Positions 25,143-33,888 of a stretch of DNA of 33,888 nt are shown piece after piece; positions within the stretch are counted from its first letter, which is position 1, and every line of letters starts with the position of its first letter. The notes under the pieces were generated by a model, which ran no database searches, was not told where the DNA came from, and saw nothing but the letters and a program-made list of their open reading frames with translations. A program made the translations under genes and the position numbers. This DNA is from Triparma columacea (Eukaryota; Sar; Bolidophyceae; Parmales; Triparmaceae), in NCBI GenBank assembly GCA_030267965.1, contig BRYA01000089.1, positions 15,797 to 49,684 of the forward strand, written 5' to 3'.

Positions 25143-27170
25143 ATGTTTACATTTACCAACGGAATGCTTTTGATTTTTGAGCGCAATTCTACCACACCTA
25201 TCTTCAACAAACAAGACTTGGTCCTGGCCACCAAAAAATATATGACCACAGAGAAGGCGACAAAAGCAGGGGACAGCTCTCGTGCTCCCGAAAAGTCCAC
25301 ACCACACCCGGAGGTACCTCCGAAATTTCTCTTCCTCAAACAGCTGAAAGAAATCAATGATTCCGTCCCCCAAGTTGTCGGCTTCAAATCATTCATCTTG
25401 AGATGGTCGGCGGTGACGCTGCTTCGTACTGTGACAGCCATATCCGCCCCCGTAGCTGTTGCAGTACTGGACCCAGATCTTGACGATTTGTCCAGCACTG
25501 ACGTGCTTATTTTCTCCATCGTTGGCGTCCTCAATATCCTCGGACGCCTTGCCCCTTTCGCCTCCAAGTATTTCATCGACGAGTTCAAGGAGAAGCTGCA
25601 GGAGGAGCAGGCGACCGCCGTCGTAGCAAAAGTCTTTGATATGCAGCACGGCGCTATTTTGACCACGCCTACTGGCGAGTTCAGCCAAATCCTCTCAAAG
25701 GTTTTCCGGAATTTGGACGTGCTTTTACCAGCGCTGTACGGCGATATAATTCCCATGACTATTGAAACCTTGGTCGCCGTGACATTCATCTCTATCGGCT
25801 ACGGGTTTATTGGTGCTATTCAGCTGGCGCTTTTTCTGGTCTACACTTTCCTTTCGTACCGCGCGGCAAAGGCAAAGGCGGAGAGAAACAAGGATTTCAT
25901 GACGGCACTTTTTAGCGAGTGGGGAAAGATCGTGAGCGTGGCTGGGTCTTACGAGAGGGCTCATTTTTTCAACAACGTCGATTATGAAATAAACGTCGCC
26001 CGAACTTCCTTTGAAAAGATGGGGTCGAAGATTAAAGCTGTTAGTAGGGGGGAGCATAAGGAGGCGATGCTCCTGCAGACCGTTTCATTGACAATTTCAG
26101 CCCTTTTCTTGGGCGTCGTTCTTGCTGCACTGGGGGATGAAGTCGGTGGTCTCGAACGGGCGGCGCTTGCATTCTACTTCTTCACCTATATCGGCAGTCT
26201 CGACGTGTACGCGATTGCGATATCAAACCTACGCACAGGAGTTCTAGAGTACCAAACGTTTACCGAATTTGTAAACAGGAGGAGCGAGGTCAAGGACGAG
26301 GAGGGGGCAATAGTACTTGAAGTGAAGTCGAACCCCGCAATCGAGTTCGAGAACGTTTCGTTTACGTACGGAGATAAGACGATTCTGGACAACGTGTCCT
26401 TCAAGGTGAGGTGGAGCTAAATTCACAAGCGCGTGGCAATTGGCAATGACTTGTTGCTAATAATTGCGCTTCTTTTCGCTTTACTCACGCAGATCGATGG
26501 AGGGGGGACGCTCGGTATCGTGGGTTCATCGGGTTGTGGAAAGAGCACGATAATGCGTTTGCTGCTCCGCTTCTATCGTCCCTCCAAAGGGGTCATCAAG
26601 GTCGATGGATTCGACATCAGTAAGGTGACGAGCCAAAGTTTGCGCCGCCTTTTCTCCGTCGTTACACAAGACGCAGCATTGCAAAATGCCAGCATTAGGG
26701 AAAATATTGGGTACGGTAGGATGGGAAGCAGCGACGACGACGTCCTCACCGCTGCCAAGGCGGCAGAGCTTTACTTGAAGGAGACTGAGGGTGATGGAGG
26801 GGGGAATAGCGAGGTCGAAGAGAACGACCTCACCTTGGACAAGATATGTGGAGAAAAGGGCGCGAAATTGAGCGGCGGCCAGCAACAGAGGGTAGCCTTG
26901 GCAAGGGCAATGCTTAAGAACACCTGCATTTACCTCCTAGACGAACCGACGACTGGCTTGGATGGGGTTGTTGCAAAAAAGCTTCAGGGCACCCTCAACG
27001 CGCTCTCAAAGAGCGCAACGACTATCATGATCACGCACCATCTCGAAGACCTGAGGAGCGCCACTTACATTCTTTATCTCGACGCTGGCAAGATCGTCGA
27101 AGATGGAGATTTTAATGAGCTCATGAATAAAAAGGGGGTATTCTACGAGCAGGTGCAAGCCAGGAAATAA
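25143..27170 (+). CDS. ABC half-transporter (exporter-type membrane domain plus ATPase)
   Basis: Two exons, 25143-26405 and 26493-27170, give about 646 aa. The first exon holds one transmembrane domain of about six spans with ABCB/ATM1-like wording (TPTGEFSQILSKVFRNLDVL, then GDIIPMTIETLVAVTFI). The second holds the ATPase: Walker A GSSGCGKST (432-440), Q-loop Gln480, signature LSGGQ (547-551), Walker B LLDE (569-572) and H-loop His603. One membrane and one nucleotide domain make a half-transporter that must dimerise. The D-loop region reads DEPTTGLD rather than the DEATSALD usual in exporters, and an acidic insert (about 516-534) precedes the signature. The substrate is unknown. ATGs at 25143, 25164 and 25242 are possible starts. 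The gene begins only 43 bp after the upstream stop on the same strand. Confidence 0.88.
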
Positions 27171-27432
27171 TTTAAATGACAAGTGTAAGCTAGAATAGAG
27201 GAACCTCTTTGTTTATCATCGAAGTTACTGCGGAAAAATCATACCCAGGTATGAAAACCTTTTCTTCATTTTTCTCGCCTATACTTGATTCTTGGCCACG
27301 CCACACACCCACAGGGAACAAGAACAAAAGCGAACCCTCGATCAGCAAATCGGCATCTCACACCTCTTACCTATTAACCCCCCGTACTCGCCCAGTCAAC
27401 GAAACCCTCTCCACTGTCCTTGATCCACCAAA

Positions 27433-29086
27433 ATGGGAAAGAGATTCTCTTCATCGACACCACCCTTGCCACCCTCCTCACAATTGCTCAAGTGGTTCAT
27501 TTACGACGATTGGTGGTGCAATCCGGTCGGATGGTTGGTTCACATGGTTATGATTTGGCCGATAAAAGCTATCTTGCCACTCACTTGTCTTGGTTTGGTC
27601 TGGAGGGTGTTCAACGATGCCAGGATTGGCCTGAATTTGTGGAATATTCATGCGGCGTTGGAGCTTTCGTTCTTCATCTGGTACCTTTACCACAAGAACG
27701 CATTGAATGCCGCAAAAGCGACTAGTGATGAATACGAATACGTACTGGATCGCCAAAAATTCAACCCTGAGGCAACGCTAGAAGAAAACATTAGATTCTA
27801 CGACGATCTATTGAGAGGGGTGGGCGATAAGTACACACTCAGGAGGGAAGAAATTGTGAAATGGTTCTGCGACGCAAAGGGGAATAAGCCGGGAAAGCTG
27901 GAAGAGGTCAGGGAGACTGACATTAAGAGTTGGCTCGCTTGGGCTTTCTTTAGGAAGGATTATTACAGGCGCGCAGAGGAAGTCGAGGAGGAGTGCGGGG
28001 AAGAGCTGGGGAGGATGGTTCGAATGGTGGAGGGCTGGATCAACTACAAGGTGAGGGGGTATCATTCGATCGTTACACCGTTCTCAGTACCACTAAGCCT
28101 TTCCCCGCTCATCGCAGTTCCTCCCCGGAAGAAGCCAGGACGTAACTCCGATTCGCCTCAGTCTCGATGATATTCGCAGCGTCCCGCACCCTCTGATACA
28201 CTACGTCGTCACACACTTTGGATGCGTTTCAGCTGCATCTTTGTGCTTCAAAATGAGGGGTTTCACAAACAAGACGGTAGGCGGGGTCGACTTTTGGATA
28301 AAAGAGGCACAAAAAGGAGAAGGTGATTCGGGGCCGGCAATAGTTGTCATCAGCGGCATCGGTATTGGCTTGGTTGCGTACATGAAGATGATCGACAGCC
28401 TCCTTGAGACTTATCCGGAACGCAAATTCATACTTAGTGACCTTCCTGAGTATTCAATGCGTCTTACTCTAGAGGTCAACATTGTCACACCGAGGGACCG
28501 CGCCTCTGCGCTAGCAGCCATTATAGGAGAGGGAGGGGCCCACGTAATTGCACACTCTCTCGGGAGCGTCGTCATATCATGGCTCATCCGACTCGCCCCG
28601 GAACACATAGTCAGGGGCTGCACTTTCATAGACCCCGTGTGCTTCTTTCTCTTCAACTCCTCGGTCGCGGCAAACTTTTGTTACCGGACTCCGAGGACTC
28701 CGCTCGACTGTCTCGTGTCGTATTTCGTTGGAAAGGAGCTTTACGTTTCGAACGCGCTCCACAGGCACTTCAGGTGGGACTTGAATGCGTTAAGACCTCA
28801 AATGTTGGACGGAATACCGACGGCAGTCATTCTCGCAGATCACGATCACTTTGTCCCAAGCTTTGCGATCGAGCGGGTCCTCGCAGCGAACGCGAAGCAC
28901 GTTCGGGTGACCACCTTGAAGGACCACAGTCACTCCCAGTTCTGCGTTGTCCCGAGCTCCACGGCAAAAATTATTGAGGAGATCAAGATAGTCGACAAGG
29001 AGATGAATTTGAAAGTTGAGGGCATTGCTGGTGGTAAGAAAATTGTTAGGGTTAGATCGAGGAGCGTAAAAAGGAGAATGAATTGA
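27433..29086 (+). CDS. Alpha/beta-hydrolase fold protein with N-terminal membrane spans
   Basis: Two exons, 27433-28050 and 28118-29086, give about 528 aa. The N-terminal 206 residues include two hydrophobic spans (about 32-55 and 74-92) and a helical soluble part (NPEATLEENIRFYDDLL). The second exon has the hydrolase fold: VVISGIGIGLVAYM (oxyanion region), nucleophile elbow AHSLGS with Ser353, a likely acid Asp447 or Asp449 in LADHDHFVPS, and a likely His476 or His478 in DHSHSQF. A membrane-associated lipase or esterase is plausible, but the substrate is not known. ATG 27433 is the first in frame after a stop at 27421. A possible 66-nt 5' UTR intron (27249-27314, CAGGTATG to CCACAG) lies upstream. 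The 67-nt coding intron is among the shortest here. Confidence 0.85.
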
Positions 29087-29448
29087 GAACTGAAAGTGGA
29101 TTCATGTTGCATCTTTTTTCATATTTCATTTAGCACCAGCAAGATCAGATGGTTAAAACACTCAGTCAGTTTATTCTTTCTTTGGTTCCCTGTTCCTGTT
29201 CCCTCCCCTCTTTGTTGCTCCTTCTCCCTCCCTTCTCCCTTCCCTTCCTGCTCCTCTCTCACTCTCTCTCCCTCCTCCTGGATTTGGTTTTGGATTTTGG
29301 ATCTTTCTCGGTCTTCGGTCCTTTCGGAATTGGTTATTTCCCCAATTTTCTCCTCTTCTCTTCCCCCTTTTTAAGATCTGAAGGTACCCTCTGCACCGCG
29401 CTGCCAAGACCTTCAATTATATATACTCAAATATAAAAAGCACAAGAT
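29087..29448. promoter_or_regulatory. Spacer with TATA-like elements
   Basis: This 362-bp gap is pyrimidine-rich (CT/TC tracts, 29195-29290) with no convincing gene. TATATATAC (about 29418) and TATAAAAAG (29432) sit just before the ATG at 29449. If either is the TATA box, the leader is very short, or translation starts at the Met in EEMSVPPQP (about 29536). Confidence 0.45.
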
Positions 29449-31858
29449 ATGCTACCTCAAATTAGCCCCCCTCAGCAGGATGCTCCGTCCCCACCCTTCT
29501 TTGAAAAAGCTGCAACGGACGAAAAGGTCGAGGAGATGAGCGTGCCTCCACAACCTCCTGTAAAGAAGTCACCCTCTTTATTGCCCGCTTGGTTGTTGGC
29601 ATCAAAAAAGCTCACCTCTGAAGTGCGGCGCAATTCATTAGAGTGTCAGGAAAATTTAGCCCGCTTGAAGGGTACAGTTGGGCGATTCAACGATCTAATC
29701 GCCAGGACCAAAATGGCCGAGGACGAGAGGAAAAAGCAGAGCAAGGTGAGCTGGGGATGGGAGGGACTGCGTATTCGGCGGAGGGGGGGAGTGAGGGAGG
29801 AGGAACAGGGAGGAGTGTAAGAGCGTCTTCTACTAACCAAAATTCTCCCAGAATCTATCTCTTGCAGAGAAGAAGCCACAAATCTTGCTACATGATCGTA
29901 TTGGGGGCGATGCGGCCTGCACCTGCTTACAGTTCCTCGCCATGAGTGATTGGCTTATCCTTAGCAGAACATGTAAGGAAATAAGGGATTTTGTATACTT
30001 TGAGAGAGCTGATCTTTGGCAAACGTACTATGATAGGCATTCACTGGGGACTTGGTTTGACGTTGACGAAATGGAGAATGATTATAGAAAAGAGAAGCAG
30101 AAAAGAATTGAAGCGGAAGAACAGAAGAAACTAGAGGCAGAGGAAGAATCACTATTTGCAGAACTGGAGGAGGGGTTGGGCGTGGAGAGGAGCGGAGGGG
30201 GGGCTGAGGGGGTGGAGGGGGAAGGAGGGGGGGAGGATAAGGGAAGAGTGAAAAATGGGGCGGGCGACAGCGGGGGAGAGGAAAGATGCAAAGGCGACGG
30301 GGAGGGAGAGGAGATGGAAGCAATGGGCGCAGAAGCACTGGACAGCAGTGTCGCCTCCAAATTAGAGCGCCAAGTCAAATACAAATTGCACTGCAATGAG
30401 GTCAGAACGAAGTCAGTTAAGCACGCAAAAGCTGTGCACCAATGTTACAAAGCATTCGGAAAACTGAGGAGAGACAGGGCCAGAGAAAGGAATAGAGATC
30501 CCGCTCCGCACGTTTTTGACCGGAGAAGAGAGAAGAACGTCGCTTATCCACTACCCCTTCGAGAGAGCAGCCATTCACAGGGGGGAGAGAAACACATCGG
30601 TCTTCTCATGAGCCAGGTGAATACAAGCTCAGCAGAGCAGCGGAGGATCATTTTGAAAGCCATGGTGAAGATGTCTTACTTGACGGCGAACCCGAAAGAC
30701 CGTCTCACTATAAACACGTTTCTCGATTTCGGCTCTCTCACAATGCTCACCGCACTGTTGGCCAACGAAAGTGGAGTTGTCAAGGAAATGGCCGCCCTGT
30801 GCCTCGGAAATCTCGTCGTGACTCCCCCCAAAATTGCTCCGAATGGCCTCGAAAGTTCCTTGGGAACAAATTCCGTCTTCGGCTGGAAGACAGACGAAGA
30901 ACTCAAGGTCCGCCAAGCTCTGAGGAAGGAGGTCGCAAACGTCAACGGAGTTAGCGCTCTCGTAGACCTGCTCTCCTCCCCCCAAGCGCGCGTAAGTTTG
31001 CACGGCGTCGGAAGCCACTCGTTTCTTCAAGAAAGGGTGCAAAGGTGAGTCAACAACGTAGACTTGGCAAGAAAAGATGGTCGCAATCAGGCTTTGGAGT
31101 GCAACAACACTTTCTTATTGCTAAATAACACTTTCGACTGTCGCTCGCGCAGCATGAGGTGCCAAAGCCTTGCCAACAAGCACGCCTCTCGTGCCCTGGT
31201 CAACCTTCTCTTACCCGATTTAGAAATTTGCGTCGGCGACAAGGAGTATACGGGCAGACTGCTACTCGAGGAACACAACGAGGAAAAGGAAGACGAAGAG
31301 GAAAAAGGCGCACGGGAACAAAACCTGGTTCAAGTCATCAGGAGAAATGGGGTAGAATACATTCCCGCCAACAATGGCGAAATTAAGAAGCGCAAGAATC
31401 TCATGGGGTTCCTTGGAGCCATCTATGCGGACCATTGCAGGGAGATGAGCTGGACAGTTTTCTACTTTTACAGCTCGGGGACACTGAAAGATACGTACAG
31501 AATGCAATTGAAGTTGTGCATGGACGGTACAATGGCTGGGAGAGGGGAGGACAACCTTGGTGACTTTCACATGGAAGGACAAGGCGATCGGGTATTTGGC
31601 GACTGCAGCTTCGCATTCTCAAAAACGTACACTAACAGGGGAGTCACCAGTCGAGGCGGCCATGTCTGCCACATAGGATTCTGGAACAGCGGTAAGATCC
31701 TGGGGAGTTTGAGCATGGGAATGTGGGGTGTTTGGGAGACTGTGAGCGGCCAGCACCATTTTGAATTAAAGAAGGGGGGAGTTTTCAGGATGGTGCCAAG
31801 CTACGTGCTTGACGAGTTTTCTGGAGAGATTGAACCTTGGGACTACCGTGTCAGCTAA
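29449..31858 (+). CDS. F-box protein with armadillo-like repeats and unfamiliar C-terminal domain
   Basis: Three exons, 29449-29745, 29852-31044 and 31153-31858, give about 731 aa. Residues about 111-160 (LHDRIGGDAACTCLQFLAMS, then WLILSRTCKEIRDF) form an F-box-like module. A Glu/Gly-rich spacer (about 175-250) follows. An armadillo-like helical region (TINTFLDFGSLTMLTALLAN, VKEMAALCLGNLV, NGVSALVDLLSS, NKHASRALVNLLLP) comes next. The C-terminal 170 residues look like a beta-rich domain (GTMAGRGEDNLGDFHMEGQG, FAFSKTYTNRG, MGMWGVWETVSG, HFELKKGGVFRMVPS). F-box proteins typically present substrates to SCF ubiquitin ligases, with the other domains as likely substrate binders; this role is inferred. 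The two introns have CTAAC- and CTAAA-type branch sites. An alternative acceptor (CTTGCAG at 29869) would shorten exon 2 by six codons. Confidence 0.78.
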
Positions 31859-32796
31859 GAGGAGTCTGAACACCGCGACCCGTGAATTTGAAACAATAAA
31901 TATTTCGGTACGGATGGACACCGCAACCCTATTATACTGGGCAACGCGTGCACATTAGGGATAGGGCTAGGCGGAATTAGAAAATGTGATGAATGTTGTT
32001 TCAAAGCTATAGTATTATTTCATATAGGGAGGAAGGCGACAGTACCGAAGGCGTTGAGAGGAAGTCTGTGTATATAGGGTCCGTGCGACTCTTTGGGTCG
32101 ATTTGAGGGATTGGGAAGGAGGAGGAAGGGTGCGCATATAGATACAATTTTGTTATTGGGAAGATAATAGCGTACTTAAAATGGCAAGTGGGAACAAACA
32201 CCGATCTTACGACTGGAAACACGGAGATATAGAGGCATAACGAAGTTCAAGGTGTGAACTTCAAACTTTCTGAACACCCTCAAAACAATTTCTGAATACA
32301 TTAACCTCATTTACATCGCATTGTCGTATTCGTTGCAACAAGAAGATCGATAATACTACACAACACTCAGAGAATAGAGTTTGACGGCTTTAAGTGTTGA
32401 CTGAAGCATAATACTAGCTCACACCACCCCCGGCCAACGTCGTGAGCACAAGCAATTTAGTCCTCATTTGGAAGGTGAGAATGTGAAGAGAGGGACGAAA
32501 AGGCTTTACATTGGATCGGAGCAGTATATTGAGGGGTTCTATTTGCCTGATCGTGATGATGAGGCTTGCCCCCACCCTGCAACTTGCCTTCCAGATGAGG
32601 ACTGGCGTTAGGCAATTCGATGGACCGACACAGATTGGGTGATTTTGGAAAAGATAAAAACACGCAATAATGAACCACTATACGAGTATGCCAATTTACG
32701 ATATCTTCACTGACACCAAAAAACGCCGCTCCGCCACCTTTTCTTTACACACGTCGATTGCGAACGCATGATTTTCAGCACCCAATTAAGATTGTC
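31859..32796. other. Long intergenic interval (938 bp)
   Basis: This is the largest gap apart from the 14565-15527 interval. It holds a hairpin at 32242-32262 (GAAGTTCA, 5-nt loop, TGAACTTC). It also holds a plus-strand open stretch of 68 codons without ATG (32405-32608, containing KRLYIGSEQYIEGFYLPDRD) that could be a missed exon or remnant, or chance. No tRNA or rRNA is seen. Confidence 0.4.
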
Positions 32797-33888
32797 ATGG
32801 AGGGTGAGGGCGAAGCAGATACGGGAGTTGTGAATGACGCCGGCGAGACAAACTATGCCACCGAGCCCCCCGCAAGCCCCAATCACACACCCTCCGCTAT
32901 ACGCGGTCCCATAGATATCGATTACACAGCTCTTGGCCCCGAACAAGTCAAACTTGTCAAGCTTCTGGATGACCGAGGAGCGGTTGAAGGCCTCATAGAC
33001 AACTCTATCGGCGTCGATGTGAAGGTTATGGAGCTTGCTGGTGTATTCCACGACGAGCGCGATAAGATCATTGACTTTCTCCTCACCGATTGTGAGCAGG
33101 GCAAGTTCCGAAGGAAGACCCTCCAGGAGTATGACGAAAAGGAAGGAGTCATTCGCAGACTCGTCTACTGGCAGCACTACGGAAGGGGGAATAAGTTTGT
33201 CGAATTTCTCCTCGACGTCAGCATTGTCTCTCCTGTCAAATCGACGAACATTATGGAGTTGGCACCCCTTGATGAGGACGATCTTTCTGATGAGGCAACT
33301 GCGATGCTTGGCGAATTTCTCGCGTTAACAAATACCAAGACTATCCAACGAGGTGTCATTAAGGGGGAGCTCTGCTTCACTGACTTTGAGTTTGGACAAA
33401 CTGCAGTCACCATGGTGGGAACTCTTAAGGCAGAGGAGAGAGCAACCGAGATTAAATCAGAAGTTGATGTTCGCACAGTCAAAAGCTTTAAGAGTGTGAG
33501 ATCCACAAAATCTAGTGTTGAAGGCAGCCCAGGCAGGACCAAGAAGGGAGACGTCAAGACTGCGTCTGCAGCAGTAAAGGGTATCATGGAGGAGGTCAGG
33601 AAGAAGTTCAGACAGCCTGCAGTCATTGATGAGAGGAGGAAAAGACACTTTGTGGAGGAAATCATGCCAAAGGCGCCACCTCTGACAATAGAGGAGGAAG
33701 CAATGTTGGAGAGAGTTGGGAGGCTAGAGAAGGAACTTCACACAAAGGGGAAGAGAGTCAAGGGGACATTGAAGGAAGACATTGACAAGTTCCAGTGGAG
33801 AGAGAGTGGGAAGGTTTGGGGAGCCTACAGTGTGACCTTGGACAAGTCTGCTCGAGACATTTTGGCTGAGATGTATGAGCGTGACTCA
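32797..33888 (+). CDS. Partial protein running off the right edge, possibly START-like
   Basis: From ATG 32797 the frame is open for 364 codons to the last base with no stop and no obvious intron. It begins MEGEGEADTGVVNDAGE. A helical segment follows (GPEQVKLVKLLDDRGAVEGL), then ITS-like strand/helix text (RRLVYWQHYGRGNKFVEFLL, then QRGVIKGELCFTDFEFGQTA). A basic Ser/Thr/Lys-rich linker (SFKSVRSTKSSVEGSPGR) leads into a Lys/Glu-rich helix. The last 30 residues (DIDKFQWRESGKVWGAYSVT) resemble the beginning of START-like domains in multi-domain proteins of stramenopile microalgae. That resemblance is from memory and weak. The frame length makes a real gene likely. Short minus-strand ORFs opposite it are shadows. 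Confidence 0.7.
   Translation, partial: MEGEGEADTGVVNDAGETNYATEPPASPNHTPSAIRGPIDIDYTALGPEQVKLVKLLDDRGAVEGLIDNSIGVDVKVMELAGVFHDERDKIIDFLLTDCEQGKFRRKTLQEYDEKEGVIRRLVYWQHYGRGNKFVEFLLDVSIVSPVKSTNIMELAPLDEDDLSDEATAMLGEFLALTNTKTIQRGVIKGELCFTDFEFGQTAVTMVGTLKAEERATEIKSEVDVRTVKSFKSVRSTKSSVEGSPGRTKKGDVKTASAAVKGIMEEVRKKFRQPAVIDERRKRHFVEEIMPKAPPLTIEEEAMLERVGRLEKELHTKGKRVKGTLKEDIDKFQWRESGKVWGAYSVTLDKSARDILAEMYERDS

Noticed and set aside
29096..29436. Hydrophobic Leu/Ser/Pro-rich ORFs in the spacer before the F-box gene
   Set aside because: They are translations of CT/TC pyrimidine tracts in non-coding sequence, with no ATG context or downstream exon.
32707..33665. Minus-strand ORFs of 156 and 162 codons near the right end
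   Set aside because: They lie opposite the 364-codon plus-strand frame, have Ser/Leu-rich shadow composition and show no family features.

Overview
The window is nuclear DNA of a eukaryote with a compact, intron-containing genome. Genes lie on both strands, often 40-500 bp apart, and most introns are 58-213 nt with GT-AG ends. The best lineage clue is two genes carrying the DUF6824-type domain (core NDILMGRGGGTNNH, then DPPGRFLKKD and AREKTSQCLREG), a family I know mainly from diatoms and other stramenopiles. A small photosynthetic stramenopile, perhaps a bolidophyte (Triparma-like), is my best guess. That placement is inference from family knowledge, not a computed result.

Layout. 1-295: start of a minus-strand unknown gene that runs off the left end. 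451-5923 (+): a 10-exon ISWI-type chromatin-remodelling ATPase with an N-terminal HMG box. 6055-8424 (-): a choline-transporter-like (SLC44/CTL) membrane protein in 5 exons. 8797-11120 (-) and 12878-14564 (-): two DUF6824 proteins, with a small single-span membrane protein between them on the other strand (11588-12594, +). 14565-15527: no convincing gene, but GT-rich and CTAA-type repeats. 15528-17872 (-): a cyclic-nucleotide-dependent AGC kinase (PKG-like). 18283-19897 (+): an unrecognised protein with a weak F-box-like segment. 20015-21037 (-): a TLC-domain membrane protein. 21533-21706: a small inverted-repeat transposon (MITE) with an 8-bp target duplication. 21759-25099 (+): a chromokinesin-like protein with a reduced motor region, about 11 tandem repeats rich in TPxK sites and a C-terminal helix-hairpin-helix. 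25143-27170 (+): an ABC half-transporter, only 43 bp downstream. 27433-29086 (+): an alpha/beta hydrolase. 29449-31858 (+): an F-box/armadillo-like protein with an unfamiliar C-terminal domain. 32797-33888 (+): an open reading frame that runs off the right end and may be START-like.

The genes do not form a pathway; this is an ordinary eukaryotic neighbourhood. Nuclear and chromosome functions (ISWI, chromokinesin), signalling (PKG-like kinase, F-box protein) and membrane functions (CTL, TLC, ABC) are interspersed. The points most worth a second look are the HMG-box/ISWI fusion, the apparently motor-dead chromokinesin with its CDK-site repeats, the fresh-looking MITE between the TLC and kinesin genes, and a splice signal built from CTAAC plus a poly-C tract. 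All exon structures were read by eye from splice-site consensus and frame continuity, with no transcript evidence.
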